A stretch of 64,000 bases of DNA from Rhodanobacter sp. (GCA_024711345.1 JANJTA010000004.1:1-64000), one strand, 5' to 3'; numbered from the stretch's first letter, positions 42,872 to 54,161 are shown. Notes: a model not told the origin generated them from the letters alone. Made by a program: numbers and translations.

Positions 42872-43804
42872 TCAATCGGTATAGCCGAATTTCTTCAGCA
42901 TGTTCTCGTCGTCGACCCAGCCTTCGCGCACCTTCACCCACAGCTTGAGGAAGACCTTGCGCTCGAACATGCGCTCCATGTGGCGTCGCGCGTTCGTGCC
43001 GATCGCCTTGAGCTGGGCGCCGCCCTGGCCGATCACGATCGCCTTCTGGCCGGCGCGCTCGACCCAGATCACCGCGTGGATCTCGGCGATGCCGTCGGGG
43101 CGGTCGTTGAACTGCTCGATCTCCACCGTGGTGGCGTACGGCAATTCCTGGTCGAGCCGCAACATCAGCTGCTCGCGCACCATCTCGGCGGCGAGGAAGC
43201 GCTCGCTGCGGTCGGTGATCTCGTCCTCGCCGAACACCGGCGGGCGCACCGGCAGGCGCTTGAGGATCGCCTGCTCCAGCTCCTTCAGGCCCTTGCGCTT
43301 GAGCGCGCTGACGTAATGGATCTCGTCGTAGCTGTGCTTCGCGGCGAGCTCGGCCACGAACGGCAGCATGGCCGACTTGTCCTTGCTGAGGTCGACCTTG
43401 TTGATCACCAGCAGACGCGGCGACGACTGCTCGACCAGGGCGGCGTACAGCGCCTCGTCCTCGTCGGTCCAGCGGCCGGCCTCGATCACCTGCACCACCA
43501 GGTCGACGTCGCTGATCGCCGAGCGCGCGGCGCGGTTCAGGCTGCGGTTCATCGCGCGCTTGGCGCCGCGGTGCAGGCCCGGCGTGTCGACGTACATGAT
43601 CTGCCCGGCCTCGCTGGTGCTGATGCCGAGGATGCGGTGGCGGGTGGTCTGCGGCCGCGGGCTGGTGATCGACAGGCGAAAGCCGATCAGCGCGTTGAGC
43701 AGAGTCGACTTGCCCACGTTCGGGCGCCCGGCCAGCGCGACCAGGCCGCAGCGGAAATTCTCGTGCGGCAGCTTGCCGCCGGCGGGGTCCAGTTCGTGGT
43801 TCAT
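42872..43804 (-). CDS. era: GTPase Era
   Basis: A 310-residue GTPase needed for 16S rRNA maturation and 30S assembly. The GTPase motifs are GRPNVGKS (G1), DTPGLH (G3) and NKVD (G4), with SALK for G5. The C-terminal KH domain contains [17 protein letters not shown] and ends [20 protein letters not shown]. The start is the ATG at 43804. It lies in the conserved minus-strand order rnc-era-recO; rnc ends 87 bp upstream. Confidence 0.97.
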   Translation of the reverse strand: MNHELDPAGGKLPHENFRCGLVALAGRPNVGKSTLLNALIGFRLSITSPRPQTTRHRILGISTSEAGQIMYVDTPGLHRGAKRAMNRSLNRAARSAISDVDLVVQVIEAGRWTDEDEALYAALVEQSSPRLLVINKVDLSKDKSAMLPFVAELAAKHSYDEIHYVSALKRKGLKELEQAILKRLPVRPPVFGEDEITDRSERFLAAEMVREQLMLRLDQELPYATTVEIEQFNDRPDGIAEIHAVIWVERAGQKAIVIGQGGAQLKAIGTNARRHMERMFERKVFLKLWVKVREGWVDDENMLKKFGYTD

Positions 43805-43891
43805 GACGCGGGTTGCTCGACGGGTCGGAGGGCAAGTGTAGTGCTTCGCCGGAAGCGGCACGCGGCCGGTGCGGGCGGCGAAGCGGCGGGG

Positions 43892-44551
43892 TCAGGCGTC
43901 GCGCTGCTGTTCCAGCAGCCGGTTGAGCACGGCCTCGGCCGCATCCTGCTCCGCGGCACGGCGGCTGCCGCCGTGCGCTTCGGCGATGAACGCCAGCGGT
44001 TCGTCGATGCTGCAGCTGACGTCGAAGGTCTTGGCGTGGTCCTCGCCGTGGCTGGCGACCAGTTCGTAGTGCGGCAACGGCAGGCCCTTGGCCTGCAGCC
44101 ATTCCTGCAGCCGCGTCTTGGCGTCCTTGGAAGATCGGCGCAGGGCGACGATGCGTTCGGCGAACAGCCCGCGCACGAACTGCCGGCAAGCGTCGAAGCC
44201 GCCATCCTGGTAGACCGCGGCCACCATGGCCTCGAACGCGTCGGCGAGGATCGAATCGCGCCGGAAGCCGCCGCTCTTCAATTCGCCGGGGCCGAGCTTC
44301 AACCCGTCGCCCAGCGCCAGCTCGCGCGCCACCACTGCCAGCGCCTGGCCGTTGACCAGTTGCGCACGCAACCGCGACAGCTCGCCCTCGCTGGCCTTGG
44401 GATGGGCCTCGTACAGCATCTCGGCGACGATCGCGCCGAGCAGCGCATCGCCGAGAAACTCCAGTCGCTCGTTGTTCGGCTTGCCGACGCTGCGGTGGGT
44501 CAGCGCCAGCTGCGCCAGCGTCGGGTCGCGAAAACGGTAGTTCGGTTCCAA
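43892..44551 (-). CDS. rnc: Ribonuclease III
   Basis: A 219-residue double-strand-specific RNase that processes rRNA precursors and regulatory RNAs. The catalytic signature is NERLEFLGDALL, with the second acidic cluster in DSILADAFEAMVAAVYQDGGF. The dsRNA-binding domain covers about residues 150-215 (KTRLQEWLQAKGLPLPHYELVASHGEDHAKTF to AAEQDAAEAVLNRLLE). The start appears to be TTG at 44551, three bases after the DUF4845 stop, with a weak GAG upstream; no ATG is available. This suggests tight coupling to the upstream gene. Confidence 0.96.
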   Translation of the reverse strand: MEPNYRFRDPTLAQLALTHRSVGKPNNERLEFLGDALLGAIVAEMLYEAHPKASEGELSRLRAQLVNGQALAVVARELALGDGLKLGPGELKSGGFRRDSILADAFEAMVAAVYQDGGFDACRQFVRGLFAERIVALRRSSKDAKTRLQEWLQAKGLPLPHYELVASHGEDHAKTFDVSCSIDEPLAFIAEAHGGSRRAAEQDAAEAVLNRLLEQQRDA

Positions 44552-44554
44552 AAG

Positions 44555-44938
44555 TTACTCGCCCACGTTGCCCTGCAGCGGCACGCTCTTGTCGAAGTGC
44601 AGCAGGAAGTCGATGTTGTACATGAACGGAATCTGCTTGTCGTAGGCCACGCGCAGCTGGTTGGCGCCGCCGCTGTTGCGCACGATGGTGATGTTCGCCG
44701 GCTTGATGGTGGCGTCATCGACATACTGGAAGCCCATCTTGAACATCAGGCCGCGGCGGATCTCGTCCAGCGACTTGCCGTTGGTGCCCTCGGTGGCGAC
44801 CTGGTTCATCGCCTTCACCACGCCCATGTACTCCGAGTACGACGGCAGCAGCTTCATGCCCATGTAGGCCAGGAAGCCCACGATGGCCATGACCACCAGG
44901 AACCCGATCAGGGTGATGCCCGACTGCTTCGATTTCAT
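44555..44938 (-). CDS. DUF4845 inner-membrane protein
   Basis: A 127-residue protein with one N-terminal transmembrane helix (GITLIGFLVVMAIVGFLAYMGMKLLP, about residues 7-32). A soluble domain follows, with SYSEYMGVVKAMNQVA, RRGLMFKMGFQYVDD and LRVAYDKQIPFMYNIDFLLHFDKSVPLQG. This small family is found between lepB and rnc in many beta- and gammaproteobacteria. The N-terminus (KQSGITLIGFL) resembles the type IV pilin/pseudopilin leader but lacks the usual Glu5. The function is unknown. Confidence 0.93.
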   Translation of the reverse strand: MKSKQSGITLIGFLVVMAIVGFLAYMGMKLLPSYSEYMGVVKAMNQVATEGTNGKSLDEIRRGLMFKMGFQYVDDATIKPANITIVRNSGGANQLRVAYDKQIPFMYNIDFLLHFDKSVPLQGNVGE

Positions 44939-45120
44939 AGTCCCCTCGCTATGCCGCCTGCTCGGCGTGCCTGTGTGTATGGTGATCCGCGCACGGCAAC
45001 CGTCGCCACCCGCGCGGGCGTGCCGATTATGCCTGCGGATTCTCGCACTGTCGGCGGCCACGCGCGCACGGCGGTTCGACCCCCGTCACGCTTTCGCCAG
45101 CCGGGCCGCCATCGTCAGCC

Positions 45121-46017
45121 TCAGTGGATCACCGTGCCGATGCGCGAGAAGTCCACGCCGCCGGTGCCCCAGCCCTTCCAGCTCATCCAGATCAGGAACG
45201 CCTTGCCGGCCAGGTTGCGCTCCGGCATGCAGCCCCACCAGCGGCTGTCCAGGCTGTCGTAGCGGTTGTCGCCCATCACCAGGTAGCAGCCCGGCGGCAC
45301 CCTGGAGGGAACGCGGTCGTTCGGGATCGAGTTCGGCGTGGTGTAGGCCGGCATCCGCGCGATCATGTGATTGACCTTGCCCAGGTGCTCGGTCCACACC
45401 GTGGCGCCCATGTTCAGCATGATCTGGTCCACGCTGCGCTGCGGGTTGCCCACGTAGGGGCCGATCTCCTCGGCGTTCACCCGCTGGCCGTTCACCCACA
45501 GCTCGGCGCCGTGCACTTCGATGCTGTCGCCCGGCAGGCCGATCACCCGCTTGATCCAGTTCTGCGCCGGCACTGGCGCGTGCGGGTCGCTGCAGCTCAT
45601 GTCGCCGCTGCGCACCAGCTTGCCGCCGTCCTGGCACAGGTAGCCGGGGAAGCGGAACACCACCACGTCGCCGCGCTGCGGCTCGCCGAGGTCGACCAGC
45701 TTGTTGTTGAACGCCGGCATGCGCAGGCCGTAGGCGAACTTGTTGACCAGGATGAAGTCGCCCACGTCCAGGGTCGGCATCATCGAGCCGGACGGAATCC
45801 GGAACGGCTCGGCCACGAACGAGCGCAGCAGCAGCACCACCAGCACCACCGGGAACAGCGAGCGCGACCAGTCCACCGGCATCGGGTCGCGGTATTCCTC
45901 GCCGGCCGCGTCCAGCCGCGCCTTGCGCTTCTTGTACAGGAACAGCCGGTCCAGCCCCCACACCACGCCGAACAGCACGGTGAGGCCAAGCAGGATCGCC
46001 GAAAAATCGAATTCCAT
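45121..46017 (-). CDS. lepB: Signal peptidase I
   Basis: A 298-residue inner-membrane protease that removes signal peptides on the periplasmic face. Two N-terminal hydrophobic segments (about 6-27 and 52-68) anchor it. The catalytic Ser is in PFRIPSGSMMPTL and the catalytic Lys in NWIKRVIGLPGD; GDNRYDSLDSRWWG is the conserved box E. A long insertion around residues 180-215 is common in this group. It lies downstream of lepA in the same orientation with a 45-bp gap, the conserved lepA-lepB operon. Confidence 0.97.
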   Translation of the reverse strand: MEFDFSAILLGLTVLFGVVWGLDRLFLYKKRKARLDAAGEEYRDPMPVDWSRSLFPVVLVVLLLRSFVAEPFRIPSGSMMPTLDVGDFILVNKFAYGLRMPAFNNKLVDLGEPQRGDVVVFRFPGYLCQDGGKLVRSGDMSCSDPHAPVPAQNWIKRVIGLPGDSIEVHGAELWVNGQRVNAEEIGPYVGNPQRSVDQIMLNMGATVWTEHLGKVNHMIARMPAYTTPNSIPNDRVPSRVPPGCYLVMGDNRYDSLDSRWWGCMPERNLAGKAFLIWMSWKGWGTGGVDFSRIGTVIH

Positions 46018-46062
46018 GCCTTAACTCCAGGTTGCCTGACGGATCATCGCTGATCGCACTTG

Positions 46063-47853
<1,791 letters not shown>

Positions 47854-48013
47854 GGAGCGCGGGCGGCCTGTCGGGCTTGGGCTTGCCGCCACGCACCATG
47901 CGTGGCGGCGCGTCAGCACAAAGTGACGCTAACCCGGCATTATCGCAGAACCCGCCGCCGCCATGCGCACCAGGCGGCGCGTGCCTCATCAGCGACGCGC
48001 CGCCGCCCGCTCG

Positions 48014-49471
48014 TCAGTGGTCCTCCGGCACGGTCAGGCCGACGAAGTTGCTCTGCTCGCCGCGGCGCACCAGCAGCAGCACCGTGCTGCCGGCCTTGAC
48101 GCCCTTGGTGGCCGCCTCGAACTCGGCCACGCTGCCGATCTTCTGCTGGTTGACCATCAGGATGACGTCGCCGGCCTGCAGGCCGGCCTGCGCCGCCACC
48201 GGCCCGGTAATGTCGCCGATCACCACGCCCTGCCCCGCCTTCAGGCCAAGCTGGGTGCGGGTGTCGTTGTCGATCGACTGCACGGTCAGGCCCAGCGCGG
48301 CCGAGCCGGTGCGCGCCAGCGACGGAGCCGCACCCTGGCCATTCATCGCGCCACGGTCGCGCGAGGCCTCGCCGATGGTGACTTCGAGCGTCCGCTTCTT
48401 GCCGTTGCGCAGGATCTCCACCGGCACCTTGCTGCCCGGCTTGGTCATCCCCACCAGCGGCGGCAGGTCGGAGGCCTGCTGCAGCGTCTGCCCGTTGTAG
48501 GCCAGGATGACGTCGCCGGACTGGATGCCGGCCTTGGCGGCGCCGCTGTCTGCGGTGACGTCGACCACGGCGGCACCCACGCCGTTGTCCAGGCCGAACG
48601 CCTTGACCATGTCGTCATCGACCGGTTGCACCATCACCCCGAGCATGCCTCGCGAGACGTAGCCCTTGCTCTTGAGCTGCTGCACCGCGTTCATCGCCAC
48701 GTCGATCGGGATCGAGAACGCCACCCCGGAGTAGGTGCCGGTGTTGGAATAGATCTGCGAGTTGATGCCGACCACGCGGCCCTGCAGGTCGAACAGCGGG
48801 CCGCCGGAATTGCCGCGGTTGATCGGCACGTCGGTCTGGATGAACGAGGTATACGGCTGGTCGCGCTGGCCCAGGTTGCGGCCCACCGCGCTGACGATGC
48901 CCTGGGTCACCGTGTAGTCGAAGCCGAACGGCGAGCCGATCGCCAGCACCCACTGGCCCGGTTTGAGACTGCGCGAATCGCCGAGGGTCACTGCCGGCAG
49001 GCTGCCGCCGGCGTCCACCTTGAGCAGGGCGATGTCGTAGGTGGGGTCGGTGCCGATCACCTTGGCGGTCAGCGTGCGCCGGTCCTGCAGGCGCACGGTG
49101 ACCTTGTCGGCGTGGTCGACCACGTGGTTGTTGGTGAGGATGTAGCCGTCGCCGGAGATGATGAAGCCCGAACCCAGCGACGTATGCCTCTGCTCCTGCG
49201 GCGAAGGCATCATCGGCATGCCGAAGAAGCGCCGGAAAATCTCCGCCTGCGGATCGTCCGGCATGCCTTGGCCTGGCATGCGCATGCTGCGGCCGTTGCC
49301 CTGCCGCTCACCGTTGTAGCGGGCCTCCACATGCACCACGGCCGGCGCGTTCTTCTGCACGATGCCGGTGAAGTCCGGCAGCGCCGCCGGTGCCTGCGCC
49401 TGCGCCGTGCCGGCGGCAGCGATGCCCAGCAGCGCCAAGCACGCCAGTCTGCGCAAGATGGAATGGTTCAT
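48014..49471 (-). CDS. degP: Periplasmic serine protease DegP/MucD
   Basis: A 485-residue HtrA protease/chaperone for misfolded envelope proteins. A signal peptide opens it (LACLALLGIAAAGTAQA). The catalytic triad is His in LTNNHVVDH, Asp in TYDIALLK and Ser in NRGNSGGPLFD. Two PDZ domains follow (about residues 270-360 and 395-480), containing RGMLGVMVQPVDDD and GLTVQSIDNDTRTQLGL. AGGAG precedes the ATG at 49471. Its place after rseA and rpoE matches the algU-mucA-mucD logic, in which the protease is part of the envelope-stress regulon. Confidence 0.96.
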   Translation of the reverse strand: MNHSILRRLACLALLGIAAAGTAQAQAPAALPDFTGIVQKNAPAVVHVEARYNGERQGNGRSMRMPGQGMPDDPQAEIFRRFFGMPMMPSPQEQRHTSLGSGFIISGDGYILTNNHVVDHADKVTVRLQDRRTLTAKVIGTDPTYDIALLKVDAGGSLPAVTLGDSRSLKPGQWVLAIGSPFGFDYTVTQGIVSAVGRNLGQRDQPYTSFIQTDVPINRGNSGGPLFDLQGRVVGINSQIYSNTGTYSGVAFSIPIDVAMNAVQQLKSKGYVSRGMLGVMVQPVDDDMVKAFGLDNGVGAAVVDVTADSGAAKAGIQSGDVILAYNGQTLQQASDLPPLVGMTKPGSKVPVEILRNGKKRTLEVTIGEASRDRGAMNGQGAAPSLARTGSAALGLTVQSIDNDTRTQLGLKAGQGVVIGDITGPVAAQAGLQAGDVILMVNQQKIGSVAEFEAATKGVKAGSTVLLLVRRGEQSNFVGLTVPEDH

Positions 49472-49633
49472 GACTCCTCCTTGGTTGATTTCGGCCGACA
49501 GGCTTCGGGGGGATGGATGATTCGGACGGCGGCGCGCCCGCTGTGGACAGGCGCCGCCGACTGGTCCGTGCGATGGACCGGTAGAAGCGAAAGATGCGAG
49601 AACCAGCCGCGGGCAATCACACGCGGGCTCGGC

Positions 49634-50308
49634 TCATTGCGCGACGGCGGAAGCCCGACGCGAGGTGTCCGGTGCGGCCTGCTGCTCCGGGTCGAGCAGC
49701 AGCAGGTAGCTGCCGTCGTTGTTGTCCAGCATGCGGTAACGGGCCAGCGAGGGATAACCCGACAGGCGCCGCGCATAGGCCGACTGGCTCTGGCCGAACG
49801 GCGCACCAAAAGTGGCCGAGGCCTGCTGGCTGAGCAGCCCGGCGGAATTGCCGCTGAGCCAGGGCGGCACGGTGGCGGGGGAAGTGGTCGGCTTGCTCGC
49901 CGGTACGACGGCCACCGCACTGGCCTCCTGCTGGGCGGTCGAGGCGGTCAGGCGCTCGGCATCGCCGCTCGGCTGGCCGATCATCAAGGCGGCCGCGGCG
50001 ACGCTGGCGGCGATCGCGCCGCCGGTGGACCAGCGCAGCCAGTGACTGCGCCGGGTGGGCGTCGCGGCGGTTTTCGATTCCTGCTCGATCGCCAGCATCA
50101 CCCGTGCGGCGAAACCGGAGCCGGCCAGCGGCGCCAACTGCCGGCGCAAGCTGTCGCGGGCGACGTGGTAACGGCCCCAGGCCTGCTGCAGGGAGGCATC
50201 GTGATCGAGCCGGCGCAGCAGGAAACGCAGCTGCTCCCTCGACAACTCGCCATCGATGCTCGCCGAAAGGCTTTCCCGGGTGTCCTGATTCATGCCTGCC
50301 TGGTTCAT
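49634..50308 (-). CDS. rseA: Anti-sigma-E factor RseA/MucA-like
   Basis: A 224-residue single-pass membrane protein. The N-terminal cytoplasmic RseA domain (about residues 8-80) has LSASIDGELSREQLRFLLRRLDHDASLQQAWGRYHVARDSLR, which would clamp the sigma factor. One transmembrane helix lies at about 93-112 (GGAIAASVAAAALMIG). The periplasmic part ends with YARRLSGYPSLARYRMLDNNDGSYLLLL. The start overlaps the rpoE stop by 4 bp (ATGA), which sets the sigma/anti-sigma ratio by coupling. No separate rseB is present before degP. Confidence 0.93.
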   Translation of the reverse strand: MNQAGMNQDTRESLSASIDGELSREQLRFLLRRLDHDASLQQAWGRYHVARDSLRRQLAPLAGSGFAARVMLAIEQESKTAATPTRRSHWLRWSTGGAIAASVAAAALMIGQPSGDAERLTASTAQQEASAVAVVPASKPTTSPATVPPWLSGNSAGLLSQQASATFGAPFGQSQSAYARRLSGYPSLARYRMLDNNDGSYLLLLDPEQQAAPDTSRRASAVAQ

Positions 50309-50919
50309 GTCTGATCCTCGCGGTCCGACAACAGGGGCCGCAGCTTCTCGTCGATCGCCTCGCGCGCCCGGAAGATGCGCGAACGCACCGTACCGATCGG
50401 GCAGCCCATCGCTTCGGCGATTTCATCGTAGCTGAGGCCATCCACCTCGCGCAGCGTGATGGCGGTCCGCAGCTCTTCGGGCAGGGATTGGACAGTGGAA
50501 AACACGGATTGTTCAATTTCCTGGCGCATCAGCTCGCGCTCGGGCGTGGCGCTGTCGTGCATGCGCTCGGCGCCAGCCATGAACTCCGCCTCGTCCGCGT
50601 CGATGTCGCCGGAAGGAGGACGTCGGCCCATCGCCACCAGGTGGTTCTTGGCGGTGTTCACCGCGATCTTGTACAGCCAGGTGTAGAACGCGCTGTCGCC
50701 GCGGAACGAACCGATCGCCCGCCACGCGCGGATGAACGACTCCTGCGCGATGTCCTCGCATTCGGCATGGGTGCGCACGTAGCGCGAGACCAGTCCGATC
50801 ACCTTGTGCTGGTATTTGCGCACCAGCAGGTCGAAGGCTCGCCGGTCGCCCTGCTGGACCCGCTCGACCAGCGCGCGGTCCAGTTCGTTTTCGCCCGTCC
50901 GGGCCGTATCCGTCGTCAA
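50305..50919 (-). CDS. rpoE: RNA polymerase sigma-E factor (RpoE/AlgU)
   Basis: A 204-residue extracytoplasmic function sigma factor. Region 2 covers FDLLVRKYQHKVIGLVSRYV, CEDIAQESFIRAWRAIGSFRGDSAFYTWLYKIAVNTAKNHL. Region 4 covers LPEELRTAITLREVDGLSYDEIAEAMGCPIGTVRSRIFRAREAI, closely following RpoE/AlgU. The start is TTG at 50919, with GGAAG six bases upstream. A sigma-E-type promoter upstream (50964-50991) implies autoregulation. RseA follows with a 4-bp overlap, then degP. Confidence 0.96.
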   Translation of the reverse strand: MTTDTARTGENELDRALVERVQQGDRRAFDLLVRKYQHKVIGLVSRYVRTHAECEDIAQESFIRAWRAIGSFRGDSAFYTWLYKIAVNTAKNHLVAMGRRPPSGDIDADEAEFMAGAERMHDSATPERELMRQEIEQSVFSTVQSLPEELRTAITLREVDGLSYDEIAEAMGCPIGTVRSRIFRAREAIDEKLRPLLSDREDQT

Positions 50920-50963
50920 TGCCGTCTTCCGCTGCGGGAGCTGTTTTGAACTGAACGCGGCGC

Positions 50964-50991
50964 TCAGACCGCGATCCGGCGCCCGAGTTCA
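50964..50991 (-). promoter_or_regulatory. Sigma-E-type promoter of rpoE
   Basis: On the minus strand TGAACT (50991-50986), 17 bases and TCTGA (50968-50964) match the sigma-E promoter consensus (GAACTT and TCTGA). It would start transcription about 35-40 bases upstream of the rpoE TTG and makes the operon self-activating. Confidence 0.7.
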
Positions 50992-51091
50992 GCATGCACC
51001 GGGGATCGCCCCATCACAACGCCATGCCTGGCACGGGCGCACCCCGGACCCGTGACGGGCCAAGCAAAGTATGGGGACGCCCGCCGCCGGC

Positions 51092-53659
51092 TCAAGCCGG
51101 CTCGGCCACCCGCGCCTCCAGCAGGCGTTGACGCTCGGCCAGCAGCTTGTCGAACGTTGCCGGCGGCAGCGGGCGGCAGAACAGGTAGCCCTGCAGCTCG
51201 TCGCAACCGTGCTGGCGCAGGAACTGCAGGTGCTGCTCGATCTCCACGCCTTCGGCCACCACCGCACGCTTCAGCCGATGGGCCATCTCGATGGTGGCGC
51301 GCACGATCGCTTCGTCGTCGGGGTCCACCCCGATGTTGCGCACGAAGCTCTGGTCGACCTTGATGCGGTCGGCCGGCAGCCGACGCAGGTAGTCCAGCGA
51401 GGCCGCGCCGGTGCCGAAATCGTCGATCGCGATATGGCAGCCCAGCCGGTGCAACGCGTGCAGGTTGTCGACCAGGTTCGGCGCCTCCTTGATGCTGATG
51501 CTCTCGGTGACCTCCATTTCCAGCAGGGTGGGATCCAGCCCGGTGTCGCGCAGCACGGCTGCCACGGTATCCAGCAGCTGCGGTTCCATCAGTTGCACCG
51601 CCGACAGGTTCACGCCCAGGCGCAGGCGCAGGCCGTAGCGGTGTTCCCATTCCTTCGCCTGGCGGCAGGCGGTACGCATCACCCACTCGCCGATGGAGAC
51701 GATCAGGCCGCTTTCCTCGGCCAGCGGGATGAACACCGCCGGGCTGATCATGCCCAGCTCGGGATGCTCCCAGCGCACCAGCGCCTCCATTCCCATGATG
51801 TCCTCGGTCTCGGTGTTGACCTGCGGCTGGTAGACCACGCGCAGTTCGCCATTGCCCTCGGCGTGGCGCAGGCGGGTCTTCAACGCCATGCCGTGCTGCT
51901 GGGCGTACTCCGGGCTCACCTCGTAGATCTGGAAGGTGTTGCGGCCCTGATGCTTGGCCGCGTACATCGCCTCGTCGGCATGCTTGAGCAGGGTCTGCGC
52001 GTCGCCGGCGTCGTCCGGGAAGAAGCTCAGGCCCATCGACGCGGTGACCTGCAGTTCGGTGCCGTCCTCCAGGAACAGCGGCGTCTCCATCACCTGCACG
52101 ATCTTCTCGGCCACGCGCAGCACGTCGTCGTTCTTCACGATGTGGCGCAACACCACGGTGAATTCGTCGCCGGCGTAGCGCGCCACCGTGTCGGAAGCGC
52201 GAATGCTGCCGCACAGGCGCTGGGTAACCATGCGCAACACCTGGTCGCCGGCGGCATGGCCGTAGGTGTCGTTGATCGCCTTGAAGTGGTCCAGATCGAC
52301 GAACAGCACCGCAAAGCATTCGCCGTTGCGGGTCGCCTCGCGGAGGATGGTGTCCAGCCGGTCGTTGAACAGCAGCCGGTTGGGCAGCCCGGTCAGGGCG
52401 TCCACCAGACCCTCCGCCCGGCCCTGCTCGCGGGTGCGCCCCAGTTCCAGCATCTGCGCGAAGCGCGCCGCGGCGCAGCGCAGCACCGGCTCGATGATGC
52501 CCATCTTGCCGAAGCCGCGCCGGCTGCCGGCCAGCATCGCGCCGAGCACGGTATGCCGCTCGTCGTACAACGGCAGGCCGGCGAACCCCGCCAGGTCGAG
52601 TTGCTGCAGCAGCGGGTCCACCGACGCCAGCCGCTTCGCGTCGGTGCGGTACAGGATGGGCTTGCCGCCCAGCACCAGCTGCAGCGAGCTCTGCAGCGGC
52701 GGCGGTGGCCATGCCGGCTCGTCGCCGTTCCACAGCTGCAGCAGCTGGACCGGGGCGTCGCCGTCCTGGCGCGCCGACCATACCGCCAGGTAGTCCAGAC
52801 CCAGCTCGTCGAACAGCAGGCGGCCGGCGGCAGTCTGCGCATCGACGCCGCTGGTCGAGGCGAAGATGCGCGACAGCAGCGACAACGCCGCCTCCGCCCG
52901 CAAGTCGGCGCGATCGCTGCGGAACATCAAGGCCAGCGCCTCGCGCCCGGCATGCCGGATGCGCCGCACGCTGGCCTGGCCGGTATCGGCGCCGATCGCC
53001 GATTTGCGCTGGCAGGGGTACCAGCCGCGGTTGGCCTCGGCCAGCACCTGGTCGATCGCGATGCCCTCGAAGCGCAACACCTCGGCCAGCGGCTGACCTT
53101 CCCATTGGCTGGCGTGCATGCGGCTGTGCCGCGCCACCGTGGGGCTGACCTCGAGCAGGCGGCCGCTCTGCGCATCGGCGATCAGCCACTCGCTGTCGCC
53201 CTCGTCGAACACGTAACGGTAATCCTCATGTGCATCAGCCTCGGCGGCCGCCGCCAGAGGACGGCGCTGACCGTTGCTGGCCTGCCAGCGCCGCCAGCGC
53301 AGCACCAGTTCGCTGCCGATCTGCGCGGCCGAAAGCCAGTCGGCGATGCCGGCCGGCAGGTCGGCCGGGCCCAGCGTGGCGTCATCACCCAGCACCACGA
53401 TCAGCGGCGTGTCGGCGCCGCCCGGCAGGCGATGCAGCTGCTCGCAGGCGACGCGCGCCTGCACCTCATCACCGGCCAGCACCGCCACGATCAGCTGCAG
53501 CGGCGGCAGCGCCGCACGCCCTTCGAGCAGGATGGCCGCGTGCGACACGTCGCGCGCGCTGTGGATCTGCGGATAACCTGCCTGGTCGAGTGCGTCGAAC
53601 AGGCTGCGGCGCAGTTCGCGCTGGGCGGCAACCACCAGAATGCCGGAGTTCATCTGCAT
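51092..53659 (-). CDS. Receiver-PAS-GAF-GGDEF-EAL cyclic-di-GMP protein
   Basis: An 855-residue signalling protein. An N-terminal receiver-like domain (about 1-130) lacks an obvious phospho-Asp. A PAS region follows (about 150-250) and a GAF-like region (about 265-410). The GGDEF domain (about 425-590) has a usable AGDEF motif near residue 495, preceded by FVDLDHFKAINDTYGH. The EAL domain (about 605-850) is intact: EALVRW near 625, NLSAVQL, EVTES, DDFGTG and KVDQSFV. Both cyclase and phosphodiesterase activity are possible. A small gene of unknown function ends 7 bp upstream on the same strand. Confidence 0.92.
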   Translation of the reverse strand: MQMNSGILVVAAQRELRRSLFDALDQAGYPQIHSARDVSHAAILLEGRAALPPLQLIVAVLAGDEVQARVACEQLHRLPGGADTPLIVVLGDDATLGPADLPAGIADWLSAAQIGSELVLRWRRWQASNGQRRPLAAAAEADAHEDYRYVFDEGDSEWLIADAQSGRLLEVSPTVARHSRMHASQWEGQPLAEVLRFEGIAIDQVLAEANRGWYPCQRKSAIGADTGQASVRRIRHAGREALALMFRSDRADLRAEAALSLLSRIFASTSGVDAQTAAGRLLFDELGLDYLAVWSARQDGDAPVQLLQLWNGDEPAWPPPPLQSSLQLVLGGKPILYRTDAKRLASVDPLLQQLDLAGFAGLPLYDERHTVLGAMLAGSRRGFGKMGIIEPVLRCAAARFAQMLELGRTREQGRAEGLVDALTGLPNRLLFNDRLDTILREATRNGECFAVLFVDLDHFKAINDTYGHAAGDQVLRMVTQRLCGSIRASDTVARYAGDEFTVVLRHIVKNDDVLRVAEKIVQVMETPLFLEDGTELQVTASMGLSFFPDDAGDAQTLLKHADEAMYAAKHQGRNTFQIYEVSPEYAQQHGMALKTRLRHAEGNGELRVVYQPQVNTETEDIMGMEALVRWEHPELGMISPAVFIPLAEESGLIVSIGEWVMRTACRQAKEWEHRYGLRLRLGVNLSAVQLMEPQLLDTVAAVLRDTGLDPTLLEMEVTESISIKEAPNLVDNLHALHRLGCHIAIDDFGTGAASLDYLRRLPADRIKVDQSFVRNIGVDPDDEAIVRATIEMAHRLKRAVVAEGVEIEQHLQFLRQHGCDELQGYLFCRPLPPATFDKLLAERQRLLEARVAEPA

Positions 53660-53666
53660 GCCAGCC

Positions 53667-54161
53667 TCAAACCAGCCAGCGGCCGTCGCGCAGGCGCAGT
53701 CGCCGCGGCTGGCTGTCTTCGCTGCCCACGCGTACCGCCAGTTCGCCCAGATGCTCGACCAGCGCCACCGGCGCGTCGATCAGCACCACGCGGCGCAGAT
53801 GACCCTTGGGCGCGCGGGCAAGCTGGCGCAGCAAGGTGGCGTCCATCGCCGACAGCGGCAGCTCCAGTCCAAGCAGGAAATACACGCCGAAGTGCATGCT
53901 CTGCTGCATGTAGCGCAAGGCATTGCCCAGCCGCTGGCAGTCCGGCACCCGTACCTGTGCATCGCGCAAGCTGCCCAGACCGGTGTCGGGCTGCCACAGG
54001 TACACCGCCTGCCCGGTGTGCCGGGCGATCGCGCGGACCTGATCGATCAAGGCATGGACATCCTTGCAGTCCAGCACCACCAGCCCGCTGGGAGCGGCCA
54101 GCACGCGCTCGAAAATCTCGGCGCCGGCTTGCGGCGGAACGGAGGCCAGTGCTGAAGTCAT
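53667..54161 (-). CDS. Unknown protein upstream of the c-di-GMP gene
   Basis: A 164-residue soluble protein that I cannot assign. It alternates predicted strands and helices: SGLVVLDCKDVHALIDQVRAIARHTGQAVYLWQPDTGL, then RLGNALRYMQQSMHFGVYFLLGLELP and RRVVLIDAPVALVEHLGELAVRVG, ending in a basic tail. The pattern hints at a P-loop-like or receiver-like alpha/beta fold without a Walker A. The ATG at 54161 is the likely start. The stop lies 7 bp before the start of the GGDEF-EAL gene, so the two are probably one operon and functionally linked. Confidence 0.75.
   Translation of the reverse strand: MTSALASVPPQAGAEIFERVLAAPSGLVVLDCKDVHALIDQVRAIARHTGQAVYLWQPDTGLGSLRDAQVRVPDCQRLGNALRYMQQSMHFGVYFLLGLELPLSAMDATLLRQLARAPKGHLRRVVLIDAPVALVEHLGELAVRVGSEDSQPRRLRLRDGRWLV

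Noticed and set aside
45124-46053. Open frame antisense to lepB
   Set aside because: No motifs; lepB is complete with catalytic Ser and Lys.
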